Under the pieces are notes generated by a model. It was given only the letters and a program-made list of their open reading frames with translations. It searched no databases and was not told the DNA's origin. This document shows positions 1-7,450 of a stretch of DNA of 7,642 nt, piece by piece; position 1 is the first letter of the stretch, and every line of letters begins with the position of its first letter. Location: positions 1 to 7,642 of the forward strand of contig CAMWXO010000067.1 of the NCBI GenBank assembly GCA_947178245.1, read 5' to 3'. The translations under genes and the position numbers were made by a program. The stretch is from an uncultured Porphyromonadaceae bacterium. GTDB lineage: Bacteria > Bacteroidota > Bacteroidia > Bacteroidales > Muribaculaceae.

Positions 1-2353
1 CCATATCGCCACGATAACTGTCTACGTGAATGCGCAGAATCTCCAGACCTTCATCATTACGCTCGATATTATATGTGATATTCGCCGTGGTTATGCTCGA
101 CTTCTGAGCACGGGATTTATAAGCTATGAATGCATTGTCGATGATGTTTTTCAGATAAGTCCTGTAGCGGTCGGAATTGGCCTCCGGAATGCGTCTGTCG
201 TTAAAAAGCAACTCGCAATCACGTGCTATGCCCACCGCAAGACCGTTGTCACGAACACCGATCAGCAGTTCGCCACCCGACACGGAATTCAGGAAGCCGC
301 ATATCGTCTTCAGTATGGCCCATTTCTGCGTGTCAGGCTCGTACTCGGCACTCCCCTTCAGTTTATTTTTCGGAGGGCATACAGCCGACATCTTGAACTC
401 GAGCGTATCGCTTTCCACTCCATAATAAGTGGTATTGTCTTCACTCTTGAACTGGTCGTCTACATCAAGCGCCCTTGCAAGCTCAAACTTGATGCGTGAG
501 ATCTCGCGGTCATCAATCTTTCCAATGAGCCGGTTTGACGCATCAATGAGTCCGTCTACCGTGTCTTCCAGATCCTCGTCAGAACGCATTCTTTCCAATG
601 CTCCTCCTATCTCAGGCTCCTTATAATTCCTTATCTTGGCTATTATCCTCTCATGGCGCTCCACTTCCGGAATCCCGTCGAGCACGGGCCCGTGAGAGAT
701 CGAAAGCGACATTGGCGAGGCTCCCGCGGCAAACTTGGCCACCGCCGACTGATACTCGAGCTCATGGCGTATGTAGGCGCTCACGTTATAGTTCTCGGCA
801 GCCGTGGAGAACATCAGGGCTGAAGCCAGACAAAGCAGACGCGGCATGGTGTCGGTGAGAAGTTTCTGATGCTCCATCAGCACATTACCGAGAATCACGC
901 TTCCCTCGCTGTCCACATTCCTGATTTTGCCGGACTTCCTTGAATCCTTACCGAATTCCTGACAATACGTCATGAACTCATTGAAGAGATATTTGAAACT
1001 GTCATGCTGATATGTCTCGAAATCGAGCACCGGCTCCGGCATTCCATACATCTCGATATCATTGATGACAGATCCGTTCACGAGTATCACGCCATTACTG
1101 TCTTTGGTGCTGTTGATCCTCACATTCAGCGGAATATGATTTTCCATTGCATAGAGAATATCATCATTGGTGACGTTTCCCATCACGTTCACCACGAAAC
1201 CATCCTCTATCAGCCACTGAGTGCCGGCCGAGTAATCACCTATATAGACTCCCGGAATACTTTCGCCACGCAACTGGTCGGCATATTCGTGATAGAAATG
1301 TGCGAATGCGGGCCTCAGCGTGAATGCAAATTCATGATCTTCCGGGGTGTATTCCACCTTCAGAAGCTTTCCGGGTGCAAACTTGTTAAGCACCTTGAAG
1401 ATGTCGGCATATCTCAGCAATTCGCTAAGGCCGATATTGACTTTTCCAGCCACTTTCTCATAGTCTGAATCCACAGTTTCAGCTTCAATCTTCACTCCCC
1501 AGCAAGATTTGATCATCACCGTTATGATGGAGCCGGATGAATATTTTTTCTTAGTCTCCGCCACGCTGGGCTTCACACCATTCTGAGCTCTCGAAAGGAA
1601 TGCGATGGCCTCGGCTATCTCGTCTACAGTGTCCGGGCTCCGCATGTGATCGCTCTTGGGAAGCATAACCTTCACGTCGGCTGCAGGCGACAGGAATTGA
1701 GTGAGTGAACCCGTCTGTATGCTTCTTATCAGATCTGCCTTGTTCATGGGCACGCCTATCACAAGTCCATTGGTGAAGGCCACCGTCCCTTTTCCCTCGA
1801 ATGCGCAGTCCATACCATGCCCGGAATCAAATTTAGTGCGACAGATGTTGTGCAGAAGTCGATTGGGGCTGAATGTGGCCGGATTGTCGATGTCATCCCA
1901 TTTAATACCCAACGTCTGGATAGGGCAGCGTCTCACACAGTTTGATATCACCTCCACGAGATCATGCAGGATATCGGTATGAGGCATCTTGTGGGAGGTG
2001 ACAAGAAGATTGATCAGGCGCAGAAGTATCTGCTGACGGTCTTTTCCAATTTTCTGAGAAGCTATAATCGCAGCCACCATTATCCTATATGCCAGAGAGT
2101 CTGACACAACCATCTCCGAATCTTTAAGCTTGAATTCCGGAGTCTCCAGAAAAGAGCGCGTAAGGGAATATTCCGACAGTTCCTCGGCAAGATCGATGAG
2201 ATATCGGCAAGTGTTCAGAAATTCACCTGATTCCCGGTGCTCCACATACTGATAGCGGCGAATATAGTTCAGAAGTTTCTCGAAATTTTCAATAATATAC
2301 TCTTTTCTAATTTCCAGCCAGAAATCGGGCTGTGCAATTCGTGTCATGCTCAT
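1..2353 (-). CDS. Large AlbA_2/Schlafen-domain protein with uncharacterised N-terminal region (partial, C-terminus beyond window)
   Basis: Reading the minus strand from the ATG at 2353 gives 784 codons without a stop to the window edge, so the gene is 3'-truncated here. Residues about 645 to 784 form an AlbA_2 (Schlafen-type) domain. It has ESDTLEFK at 647-654, a helix with KTICGFLN, the core GGELLIGVRDNG at about 693-703 and then GLAVGIARD. E647 and E652 have the E-x4-E spacing of the catalytic glutamates in mammalian Schlafen nucleases; D701 might be the third acidic residue, but that alignment is my inference. Residues 1-640 match nothing I recognise. About 1-130 look helical, about 270-430 look beta-rich with possible OB-like strands, and about 585-640 is a charged helical linker rich in Asp and Glu. 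No signal peptide or clear membrane segment is visible, so it is probably cytoplasmic. A second in-frame ATG lies at 2347. AlbA_2 proteins are variously annotated as DNA-binding regulators, RecG-like ATP-binding proteins or nucleases; which applies here cannot be told. The open frame and domain are secure, the function is not. Confidence 0.85.
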   Translation of the reverse strand, partial: MSMTRIAQPDFWLEIRKEYIIENFEKLLNYIRRYQYVEHRESGEFLNTCRYLIDLAEELSEYSLTRSFLETPEFKLKDSEMVVSDSLAYRIMVAAIIASQKIGKDRQQILLRLINLLVTSHKMPHTDILHDLVEVISNCVRRCPIQTLGIKWDDIDNPATFSPNRLLHNICRTKFDSGHGMDCAFEGKGTVAFTNGLVIGVPMNKADLIRSIQTGSLTQFLSPAADVKVMLPKSDHMRSPDTVDEIAEAIAFLSRAQNGVKPSVAETKKKYSSGSIITVMIKSCWGVKIEAETVDSDYEKVAGKVNIGLSELLRYADIFKVLNKFAPGKLLKVEYTPEDHEFAFTLRPAFAHFYHEYADQLRGESIPGVYIGDYSAGTQWLIEDGFVVNVMGNVTNDDILYAMENHIPLNVRINSTKDSNGVILVNGSVINDIEMYGMPEPVLDFETYQHDSFKYLFNEFMTYCQEFGKDSRKSGKIRNVDSEGSVILGNVLMEHQKLLTDTMPRLLCLASALMFSTAAENYNVSAYIRHELEYQSAVAKFAAGASPMSLSISHGPVLDGIPEVERHERIIAKIRNYKEPEIGGALERMRSDEDLEDTVDGLIDASNRLIGKIDDREISRIKFELARALDVDDQFKSEDNTTYYGVESDTLEFKMSAVCPPKNKLKGSAEYEPDTQKWAILKTICGFLNSVSGGELLIGVRDNGLAVGIARDCELLFNDRRIPEANSDRYRTYLKNIIDNAFIAYKSRAQKSSITTANITYNIERNDEGLEILRIHVDSYRGDM

Positions 2354-2358
2354 AATTT

Positions 2359-2412
2359 GGTTTAAAGGGTTTAGTTGGTTTAAATAGTTTAAGTGGTTTA
2401 AATGGGTTAAGG
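2359..2412. repeat. Six-unit 9-bp tandem repeat just upstream of the AlbA_2 gene
   Basis: On the plus strand the units are ggtttaaag, ggtttagtt, ggtttaaat, agtttaagt, ggtttaaat and gggttaagg, a degenerate GGTTTAAdt motif repeated without gaps. The array ends five bases before the ATG at 2353, so it occupies the region where the ribosome would bind and the leader of the gene. The unit is three codons long. Read on the minus strand in the frame of the downstream gene it stays open as a Leu-Asn-X series (LNH, LNY, LNQ, LNP, LNQ), but that stretch has no ATG, GTG or TTG start. It may be a slippage-prone leader that tunes expression, or a neutral Bacteroidota-type intergenic repeat. Confidence 0.85.
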
Positions 2413-2444
2413 AGAGATTGGGAAGAGAGGATGAGCGGCAAAGT

Positions 2445-3752
2445 CTAATTTTTCAGTCGCATGAAGGAATATCCGAATCGCCGGCATGCCGCCTCCTCGA
2501 GTTCTTCCCTGAATTCGGGAGCTGCTATCGAGATCAGTAGTCTGGCTCGCTCGGCGAGATTTTTGCCTCGCAGATCTACGGCACCGTATTCGGTCACAAC
2601 GTAATTCGTCTGGAATCGTGTCGTCACTACTCCTGCGCCTTCGGTCAGCACCGGCTTGATCTTATTCACGCCCTTGGCCGTTTTGGAAAGCATGGCAAGA
2701 AACGACATACCACCCTCAGAAAGCTGCGACCCATACACGAAATCGTGCTGACCTCCTATTCCTGAGAAGATGCGGGTGCCTATCGAGTCAGCGCAAATCT
2801 GACCCGTCAGATCTATCTCGAGACAAGAGTTAATGCTCACTACGCGGGGGTTCTGCGCTATGATAAATGGATTATTGGTCCATGCCACATCCTTGAATAT
2901 TATGTCGGGGTTGCCATCCATGTAGTCGTAGAGCTTTCTTGAGCCCAATGCCAGGGACGCCACCGACTTGCCCGGCATCACCACCTTACGGCTATTGTCG
3001 ATTATTCCCTTCTCTATCAATGGCAGCACTCCATCGGTCATCGCTTCCGTATGAAGGCCGAGATGCCGGTGAGCGTGCAGGGCGCGGAGCACGGCATTAG
3101 GAATTCCGCCCACACCAATCTGAAGCGTTGCCTCATCGGGGATGAGCTCCGCTATCGCGTTGCCGATGCGTATCTCCTCCTCAGTCGGCACTGCCGTGGG
3201 AACTTCCACGAGCGAATCCTCCACTTTCACCGCAGCCGAAAGAGCCGAGAGGTGAATCACGCAGTCGCCGTAACTAAACGGCATGCAGGGATTTATCTGT
3301 GCTATCACCCTGTCGGCGCATTCAGCGGCGGCCGTTGCGAGATCGGCCGAGACGCCGAAACTTACATAACCCTCCTCATTAGGCATAGAGCAATTGAGAA
3401 GCGCTACATCCACGCGGCAGGTGCCGTCGCGCATCAGGGCCGGCACTTCTCCCAAAAAACGGGGAATGGTAGATCCGTATCCCTCCTGAATCCAACGGCG
3501 CACTCCATTCGAGACAAAGAAACTTTCCACATTGAAAGCTCCGAGATATTCTTTCCTGCAATATGGGGCCTCTCGCCGGCACACCGCAAATGCCGAATAC
3601 AGGGTCACGTCACGAAGTTCATTCCCTCGCCGGGCCAATGCGTCGCAAAGCACTTCCGGAGTGGAAGTGCTTCCCTGAATGAAGACGTGGTCGCCGTTCT
3701 CTATCAGTTTCACGGCCTCATCGGCCGACATATAGATATCAGCAATGTTCAT
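2445..3752 (-). CDS. Acetyl-CoA hydrolase/transferase-family CoA-transferase
   Basis: This 435-residue protein is full length for the family that holds 4-hydroxybutyrate CoA-transferase, butyryl-CoA:acetate CoA-transferase and Cat1-type succinyl-CoA transferases. The N-terminal half carries the family's SADEAVKLI and NEEGYVSFG regions. QIGVGGIPNAV lies at 211-221 and LGLHTEAMTDG at 231-241, in which E236 lines up with the catalytic glutamate that forms the glutamyl-CoA thioester. SGIGGQHDFVYG lies at 330-341, and VVTEYGAVDLRG at 385-396. It should move CoA between an acyl-CoA and a free acid in the cytoplasm. Its place after iorAB and an aminotransferase suggests that the acyl-CoA is arylacetyl-CoA and the acceptor acetate, succinate or similar; that substrate is inference. 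The ATG at 3752 overlaps the aminotransferase end by 14 bp, implying translational coupling. An ATG at codon 8 is a possible alternative start. The stop is TAG at 2447-2445. The family is secure, the specificity is open. Confidence 0.93.
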   Translation of the reverse strand: MNIADIYMSADEAVKLIENGDHVFIQGSTSTPEVLCDALARRGNELRDVTLYSAFAVCRREAPYCRKEYLGAFNVESFFVSNGVRRWIQEGYGSTIPRFLGEVPALMRDGTCRVDVALLNCSMPNEEGYVSFGVSADLATAAAECADRVIAQINPCMPFSYGDCVIHLSALSAAVKVEDSLVEVPTAVPTEEEIRIGNAIAELIPDEATLQIGVGGIPNAVLRALHAHRHLGLHTEAMTDGVLPLIEKGIIDNSRKVVMPGKSVASLALGSRKLYDYMDGNPDIIFKDVAWTNNPFIIAQNPRVVSINSCLEIDLTGQICADSIGTRIFSGIGGQHDFVYGSQLSEGGMSFLAMLSKTAKGVNKIKPVLTEGAGVVTTRFQTNYVVTEYGAVDLRGKNLAERARLLISIAAPEFREELEEAACRRFGYSFMRLKN

Positions 3753-5046
3753 TACGGAAACATTTTAAGCGTTCGTCAAGCAGCCTGAAATCGGAATCTT
3801 CCGATAATTTCGACACGCAGACCCTTACTCCTTCCTGCCCGGAACCGGTCGACGAGAGAGTTATAGCAGCCACACCATGACGGAGCAATTCTTTCTGCAG
3901 CGTCTTGCCATCAAGACCTTCATAACCTACGGTGAAGAAGAATCCGTCTGAGATTGGCACCTGGCCATCCATATCATAGACGATATGGAAGCCGTTGTCG
4001 GTAAATGCCTTCTTCATTAGTTCCGACCTGCGGCCATATTCAGAGCACTCCCCTACAAAATCAAGACTTCCGTCGGTCGCCGCATCCATCATGGCTGCAA
4101 GAGCATACTGCGAGGAATGCGAAGTGCCGGAACTTGCGGTATAGAGCACACCATACACATACGCATCGCCGAAAGCGGGCATTTCGTAGAATTCCGTGAA
4201 GAATTCATACTTCCTCTTATAGACGCTCTCGCTCATGCCCACTATCGCTATGCGCTGGCCGGCATAGCTGAAAATCTTCGATGCCGATATGAGCATAATG
4301 AAGTTATCCGTGTATTTGCCTACCGACGGCACGAAAGGCGGCTCTCCGGGATGGCTGAAATCCTGCCTGAAATCCATGCCGAGATAGGCCAGATCCTCTA
4401 TCACTATCACATCATGTTTGGTGGCCATACGTCCGATTATCTCAAGTTCCTCATACGTCAGATTGATCCATGCCGGATTGTTGGGATTTGAGAATAGCAT
4501 CGCCGTCACGTTGCCTTTCGAGAGCATCTCCTCAAGCTTTGCCTCAAGCGCCTTGCCGCGATAGTCATAGATATCAAACTGCTCTATTCCTATCCCGAGC
4601 ACTTTGGCCTGATGCCGCTGAGCCGGGAATCCGGGATTGAAGAAAAGAATCGAGTCCTTTCCTTTCAGTCGCTGGCTCAGCAGAAGCTGAAGCGTGAAAC
4701 TTGCCTGCATGGAGCCTACGGTAGGCACCACTGCGAATGGCGGTATGTCGATGTCCATGAAGGCCTTGATAAACCTTGACCCCGCATTCTTCAGGGCAGG
4801 AATTCCGTTGATAGCAGGATAACTGTTGGCCACACCTTTCCTCAGGGCTTCGATTTCGGCGGCCACGCCTTCTGCAGAGGCCGGGAGGCCGGGATTGCCA
4901 AGTTCAAGATGCAGAAACTGAGTGTCGGCTTCTTCTTCAAGAGCGGAAGAGAGGGCTACTATCTGGCGGATTGTGGCTGAGGAAATGTCCATGATGCCCA
5001 TGCGGGCGGCCACAGCATCCAATGTGTCATTAGATATGGGTAACAT
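3739..5046 (-). CDS. Class I/II PLP-dependent aminotransferase, probably for aromatic amino acids
   Basis: The protein (435 residues) has the fold-type I aminotransferase signatures in order. LELGNPGLP lies at 47-55. GSM at 111-113 sits where the PLP phosphate and ring are held. SNPNNP lies at 186-191, with an asparagine that contacts PLP. EDLAY at 217-221 has D218 for the pyridine nitrogen and Y221 for the ring oxygen. SASK at 254-257 has K257 as the Schiff-base lysine, followed by R265. R408 is the likely binder of the substrate carboxylate. It would transfer the amino group of an amino acid to a 2-oxoacid in the cytoplasm. Its position directly after iorB (12-bp gap) points to Trp, Phe or Tyr as donor, giving the arylpyruvate used by IorAB; this is context, not a specificity motif. 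Its 3' end overlaps the next gene by 14 bp. The ATG at 5046 is preceded by an A-rich stretch and gives a full-length N-terminus; Met codons 16 and 19 are less likely starts. Confidence 0.93.
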   Translation of the reverse strand: MLPISNDTLDAVAARMGIMDISSATIRQIVALSSALEEEADTQFLHLELGNPGLPASAEGVAAEIEALRKGVANSYPAINGIPALKNAGSRFIKAFMDIDIPPFAVVPTVGSMQASFTLQLLLSQRLKGKDSILFFNPGFPAQRHQAKVLGIGIEQFDIYDYRGKALEAKLEEMLSKGNVTAMLFSNPNNPAWINLTYEELEIIGRMATKHDVIVIEDLAYLGMDFRQDFSHPGEPPFVPSVGKYTDNFIMLISASKIFSYAGQRIAIVGMSESVYKRKYEFFTEFYEMPAFGDAYVYGVLYTASSGTSHSSQYALAAMMDAATDGSLDFVGECSEYGRRSELMKKAFTDNGFHIVYDMDGQVPISDGFFFTVGYEGLDGKTLQKELLRHGVAAITLSSTGSGQEGVRVCVSKLSEDSDFRLLDERLKCFRNEHC

Positions 5047-5058
5047 ATAGATTCTTAG

Positions 5059-5661
5059 TTATGAATTAGTTACTGTCTCATCTATCTTCTCGAGAGCCTT
5101 AGCCCTCCCTTTCCTGAACGCTTCAAGATTGGCCTCGACCACTTTCGCTCCCTTGGCGGAAAAGACGGTGGCAATGGCCTTCTCAATCTTTTCCGGCTCA
5201 ATTTCGATAAAAGGTGATGCCGCCCCGAGAAGCACCATGTTGCCCGATCGCGGTGAGCCGCAGTCTTTTGCCACCGCGTCCATATCAAACATTATCAGAT
5301 GCTTTTCGCTTCCGAGAGCCTTCTCCAGAGCCTCAATCTCGGGATAATCGGGAATATTGATAAACGGCTGTGACGATGTCACTATCCATCCTCCGGCCGA
5401 AAGCGACGGGAGATATCGGAGTGCCTCCATCGGTTCGAGGCTGACGATGAGGTCGGCTTTTCCGAGCGGTATGAGGTCGGATGCGATCTTTTCAGACGAG
5501 ATTCGGAGGTTTGACTGCACATCTCCTCCGCGCTGACTCATGCCATGCACCTCAGCCTGCTTTATGTTCAGACCTTCTTCCAACGCGGCCACACCCAGAA
5601 TGGTGGCTATGCTCAGGATGCCCTGACCGCCTACACCTGCGAGAACTATATCACTTTTCAT
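5059..5661 (-). CDS. iorB: Indolepyruvate oxidoreductase subunit beta
   Basis: A 200-residue protein, the usual size for the small (gamma-type) subunit of 2-oxoacid:ferredoxin oxidoreductases of the indolepyruvate type. The N-terminus has the nucleotide- or CoA-associated loop GVGGQGI at 9-15, and HGMSQRGGDVQSNLR at 39-53 is the characteristic IorB signature. SLEPMEALRYLP at 74-85 and GNMVLLGA at 140-147 are also typical. With IorA it oxidatively decarboxylates indolepyruvate, phenylpyruvate or 4-hydroxyphenylpyruvate with CoA, giving arylacetyl-CoA, CO2 and reduced electron carrier in the cytoplasm. It lies 58 bp after iorA and 12 bp before the aminotransferase in the same transcription unit. 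The ATG at 5661 is the only start that keeps the GVGGQGI strand complete. The sequence before it is A/T-rich without a strong Shine-Dalgarno site. Confidence 0.95.
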   Translation of the reverse strand: MKSDIVLAGVGGQGILSIATILGVAALEEGLNIKQAEVHGMSQRGGDVQSNLRISSEKIASDLIPLGKADLIVSLEPMEALRYLPSLSAGGWIVTSSQPFINIPDYPEIEALEKALGSEKHLIMFDMDAVAKDCGSPRSGNMVLLGAASPFIEIEPEKIEKAIATVFSAKGAKVVEANLEAFRKGRAKALEKIDETVTNS

Positions 5662-5719
5662 GGTTATCTACAGAATTCATAATTAGAAATCAATTTTGAC
5701 ATCTCATTGCATGCCGCGA

Positions 5720-7357
5720 TTATGCCTGTGTCTTCGGCCCCCGGTGAGCGCCATGCCTGCGAGCCGTCTGTATGCACTCCCTGCGCGACACTATCACGTG
5801 AAGGCCCTTGCTGTCGATAGCCTCCTTAAAAAGCCTTTTCAGTTCCTCATAGTTCTTTGGCAGCAGATCTATGGTATGAAGCCTTTCCGCAGGCAATCCG
5901 AGCCCCAGGCAGATATCTTCGATCTTACCGGTGCCCTGCGAGTCCTGACCGCCGGTCATGCCTGTCGTAAGGTTATCTGATATGATGACGAGCATATTGC
6001 TGTCTTCATTGATTGCATCAAGAAGTCCCGCCATTCCCGAGTGAGTGAATGTAGAGTCGCCTATCACGGCTACCGACGGATGCACACCCGCTTCAGATGC
6101 TCCCTTCGCCATAGTGATGGAGGCGCCCATGTCGAGCACCGTATGCAGCGCCTTGAAAGGAGCGAGATATCCGAGCGTATAGCAACCTATGTCGCCGAAA
6201 ACCCTTGCGTCAGCATATTCCGAGAGCACTTCGTTAAGCGCCTGATACACGTCGCGGTGGCCACACCCCTTGCAGAGCGACGGCGGACGTGACACGGCAA
6301 GCTGACAGGGCTCTCTCCTATCAACCGGCCTGACGGCCTCAAGATCAGGACATAATTTATAAAGAGAATCCTTCACAATGTCGGGATTCAGTTCTCCGGT
6401 GCGTTGCACAATTCCGTCAAGCCGGCCACAAATCCTGACAGGACTCTCCATCACACCGCGCATCGCCTTCTCTATGAAGGGCTGCCCTTCCTCCAGGATA
6501 AGAAGTTTCTCACATTCGCCGGCAAGCCTTCGCAGCATCTTCTTCGGAAGCGGATATTGAGAGATCCTTACCGTAGGGAATGGACACCCCTCCTGAAAGA
6601 TTTCATCAAGATAATTAGCTGCTATGCCGCTCACCACTATTCCGAGCGACTTGTCAGTCCCATCTGTGTAGGAGTTGAAAGGCGAGGTCTCGGATGCTTC
6701 TTCCAGAGCCTCATACACATTCAGCAGTTGTCTGTATCTCGCCCTTGAGTTTGCCGGCATCAGCACCCATCGTCTCCCGTCCGCCGGGAAATGGACGATA
6801 TTCTGTGGCCCCGGCTCGGCATCAACTTCAACCGAAGCCCTGGAATGACTGAGGCGGGTCACAAATCGGATTATTACCGGTATCTCATATTTCTCAGACA
6901 GTGCAAAGCCATATCCGGCCATATCGTAGGCTTCCTGCTGTGAAGAAGGCTCCAGAACGGGAATGAAGGCGAAATCGCCATAGAATCTTGAATCCTGTTC
7001 ATTCTGAGAAGAGTGCATCGACGGGTCATCGGCAACAGCCACAAGCATACCGCCGTTGGCTCCGGTCATTCCGGAATTGACAAACGCGTCTGCCGCGGCG
7101 TTGAGACCGACGTGCTTCATCGTCACTATTGATCTGAGCCCGGCAAACGACATGCCCAGCGCTTCCTCGTAGGCTGTCTTTTCGTTGGCCGACCAGTGGG
7201 AATGTATGGCGCGTGCTTTTGCCACAGGATTAGCCTGAATGAATTCCATAATCTCGGTAGAAGGAGTGCCCGGATAGCCGTAAGCTCCGCTTAATCCTGC
7301 ATTTATGGCTCCCGACGCGAACGCCTCATCACCCAATAGGAGTTTCTTGATTTTCAT
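5720..7357 (-). CDS. iorA: Indolepyruvate oxidoreductase subunit alpha, without C-terminal ferredoxin domain
   Basis: This 545-residue protein is the large thiamine-diphosphate subunit, in which the usual alpha and beta parts of 2-oxoacid oxidoreductases are fused. The N-terminal pyrimidine-binding domain has LLLGDEAFA at 6-14, YGYPGTPSTEI at 26-36 and HVGLNAAADAFVNSG at 82-96. A middle domain covers about 235-340. The ThDP-binding domain starts near LCKGCGHRD at 361-369. It continues with FGDIGCYTLG at 387-396, GDS at 433-435 and DN at 461-462 (the GD-x(26)-N thiamine motif), then TTGMTGGQ at 464-471. The protein stops at residue 545, just after VIVSRREC (521-528). Many homologues continue there with about 60 residues holding two [4Fe-4S] clusters. 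No cysteine cluster is present, and the 58 bp before iorB do not encode one, so the absence is not a frameshift. With IorB it makes arylacetyl-CoA from arylpyruvates. It is the first gene of the operon, behind a promoter at about 7420-7450. Confidence 0.95.
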   Translation of the reverse strand: MKIKKLLLGDEAFASGAINAGLSGAYGYPGTPSTEIMEFIQANPVAKARAIHSHWSANEKTAYEEALGMSFAGLRSIVTMKHVGLNAAADAFVNSGMTGANGGMLVAVADDPSMHSSQNEQDSRFYGDFAFIPVLEPSSQQEAYDMAGYGFALSEKYEIPVIIRFVTRLSHSRASVEVDAEPGPQNIVHFPADGRRWVLMPANSRARYRQLLNVYEALEEASETSPFNSYTDGTDKSLGIVVSGIAANYLDEIFQEGCPFPTVRISQYPLPKKMLRRLAGECEKLLILEEGQPFIEKAMRGVMESPVRICGRLDGIVQRTGELNPDIVKDSLYKLCPDLEAVRPVDRREPCQLAVSRPPSLCKGCGHRDVYQALNEVLSEYADARVFGDIGCYTLGYLAPFKALHTVLDMGASITMAKGASEAGVHPSVAVIGDSTFTHSGMAGLLDAINEDSNMLVIISDNLTTGMTGGQDSQGTGKIEDICLGLGLPAERLHTIDLLPKNYEELKRLFKEAIDSKGLHVIVSRRECIQTARRHGAHRGPKTQA

Positions 7358-7391
7358 GTATTAGGTCATTTTGATAGGGTTAATGGTGCGC

Positions 7392-7406
7392 GACATGTGG
7401 CATGTC
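7392..7406. promoter_or_regulatory. Perfect 6-bp inverted repeat in the iorA leader, candidate operator or leader hairpin
   Basis: The sequence gacatg-tgg-catgtc is an exact palindrome with a 3-bp centre. It lies 35 bp upstream of the iorA ATG and just downstream of the expected transcription start near 7413. That position suits a repressor site that blocks early elongation, or a small hairpin in the leader RNA. No regulator gene is in view, so its role is inference. Confidence 0.35.
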
Positions 7407-7419
7407 ACTTTCCATGTTG

Positions 7420-7450
7420 CAAATATACAAAAATAATCCGACATTATCAA
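7420..7450 (-). promoter_or_regulatory. Bacteroidota-type promoter for the ior operon
   Basis: On the minus strand a TTG at 7450-7448 is followed, after exactly 20 bases, by TATATTTG at 7427-7420. This matches the -33 TTG and -7 TAnnTTTG consensus of the primary sigma factor in Bacteroides and relatives. Transcription should start near 7413, giving a leader of roughly 55 nucleotides before iorA. The position, between the upstream terminator and iorA, supports it. Confidence 0.7.

Noticed and set aside
505..560. A break in the minus-strand AlbA_2 gene
   Set aside because: The tga triplets on the plus strand here read as TCA (Ser) on the minus strand. The coding frame is continuous.
1261..1330. 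A transmembrane segment in the long N-terminal region of the AlbA_2 protein
   Set aside because: The hydrophobic stretches (here and near residues 506-518) are short and mixed with charged residues, so a soluble fold is more likely.
26..1468. Several plus-strand open frames of 65 to 157 codons
   Set aside because: They are antisense to the continuous 784-codon minus-strand frame that contains the AlbA_2 domain.
2359..2412. Possible CRISPR array
   Set aside because: The units are 9 bp, contiguous and without spacers, so this is a simple tandem repeat.
3051..3788. A 245-codon plus-strand open frame
   Set aside because: It lies antisense over the CoA-transferase, whose catalytic motifs are intact. 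Its translation has no family features and is rich in His and Arg, as expected for a shadow frame.
5662..5719. A frameshifted ferredoxin domain at the end of iorA
   Set aside because: The interval is only 58 bp, and none of its frames shows a CxxCxxC pattern, so nothing of the missing domain remains.
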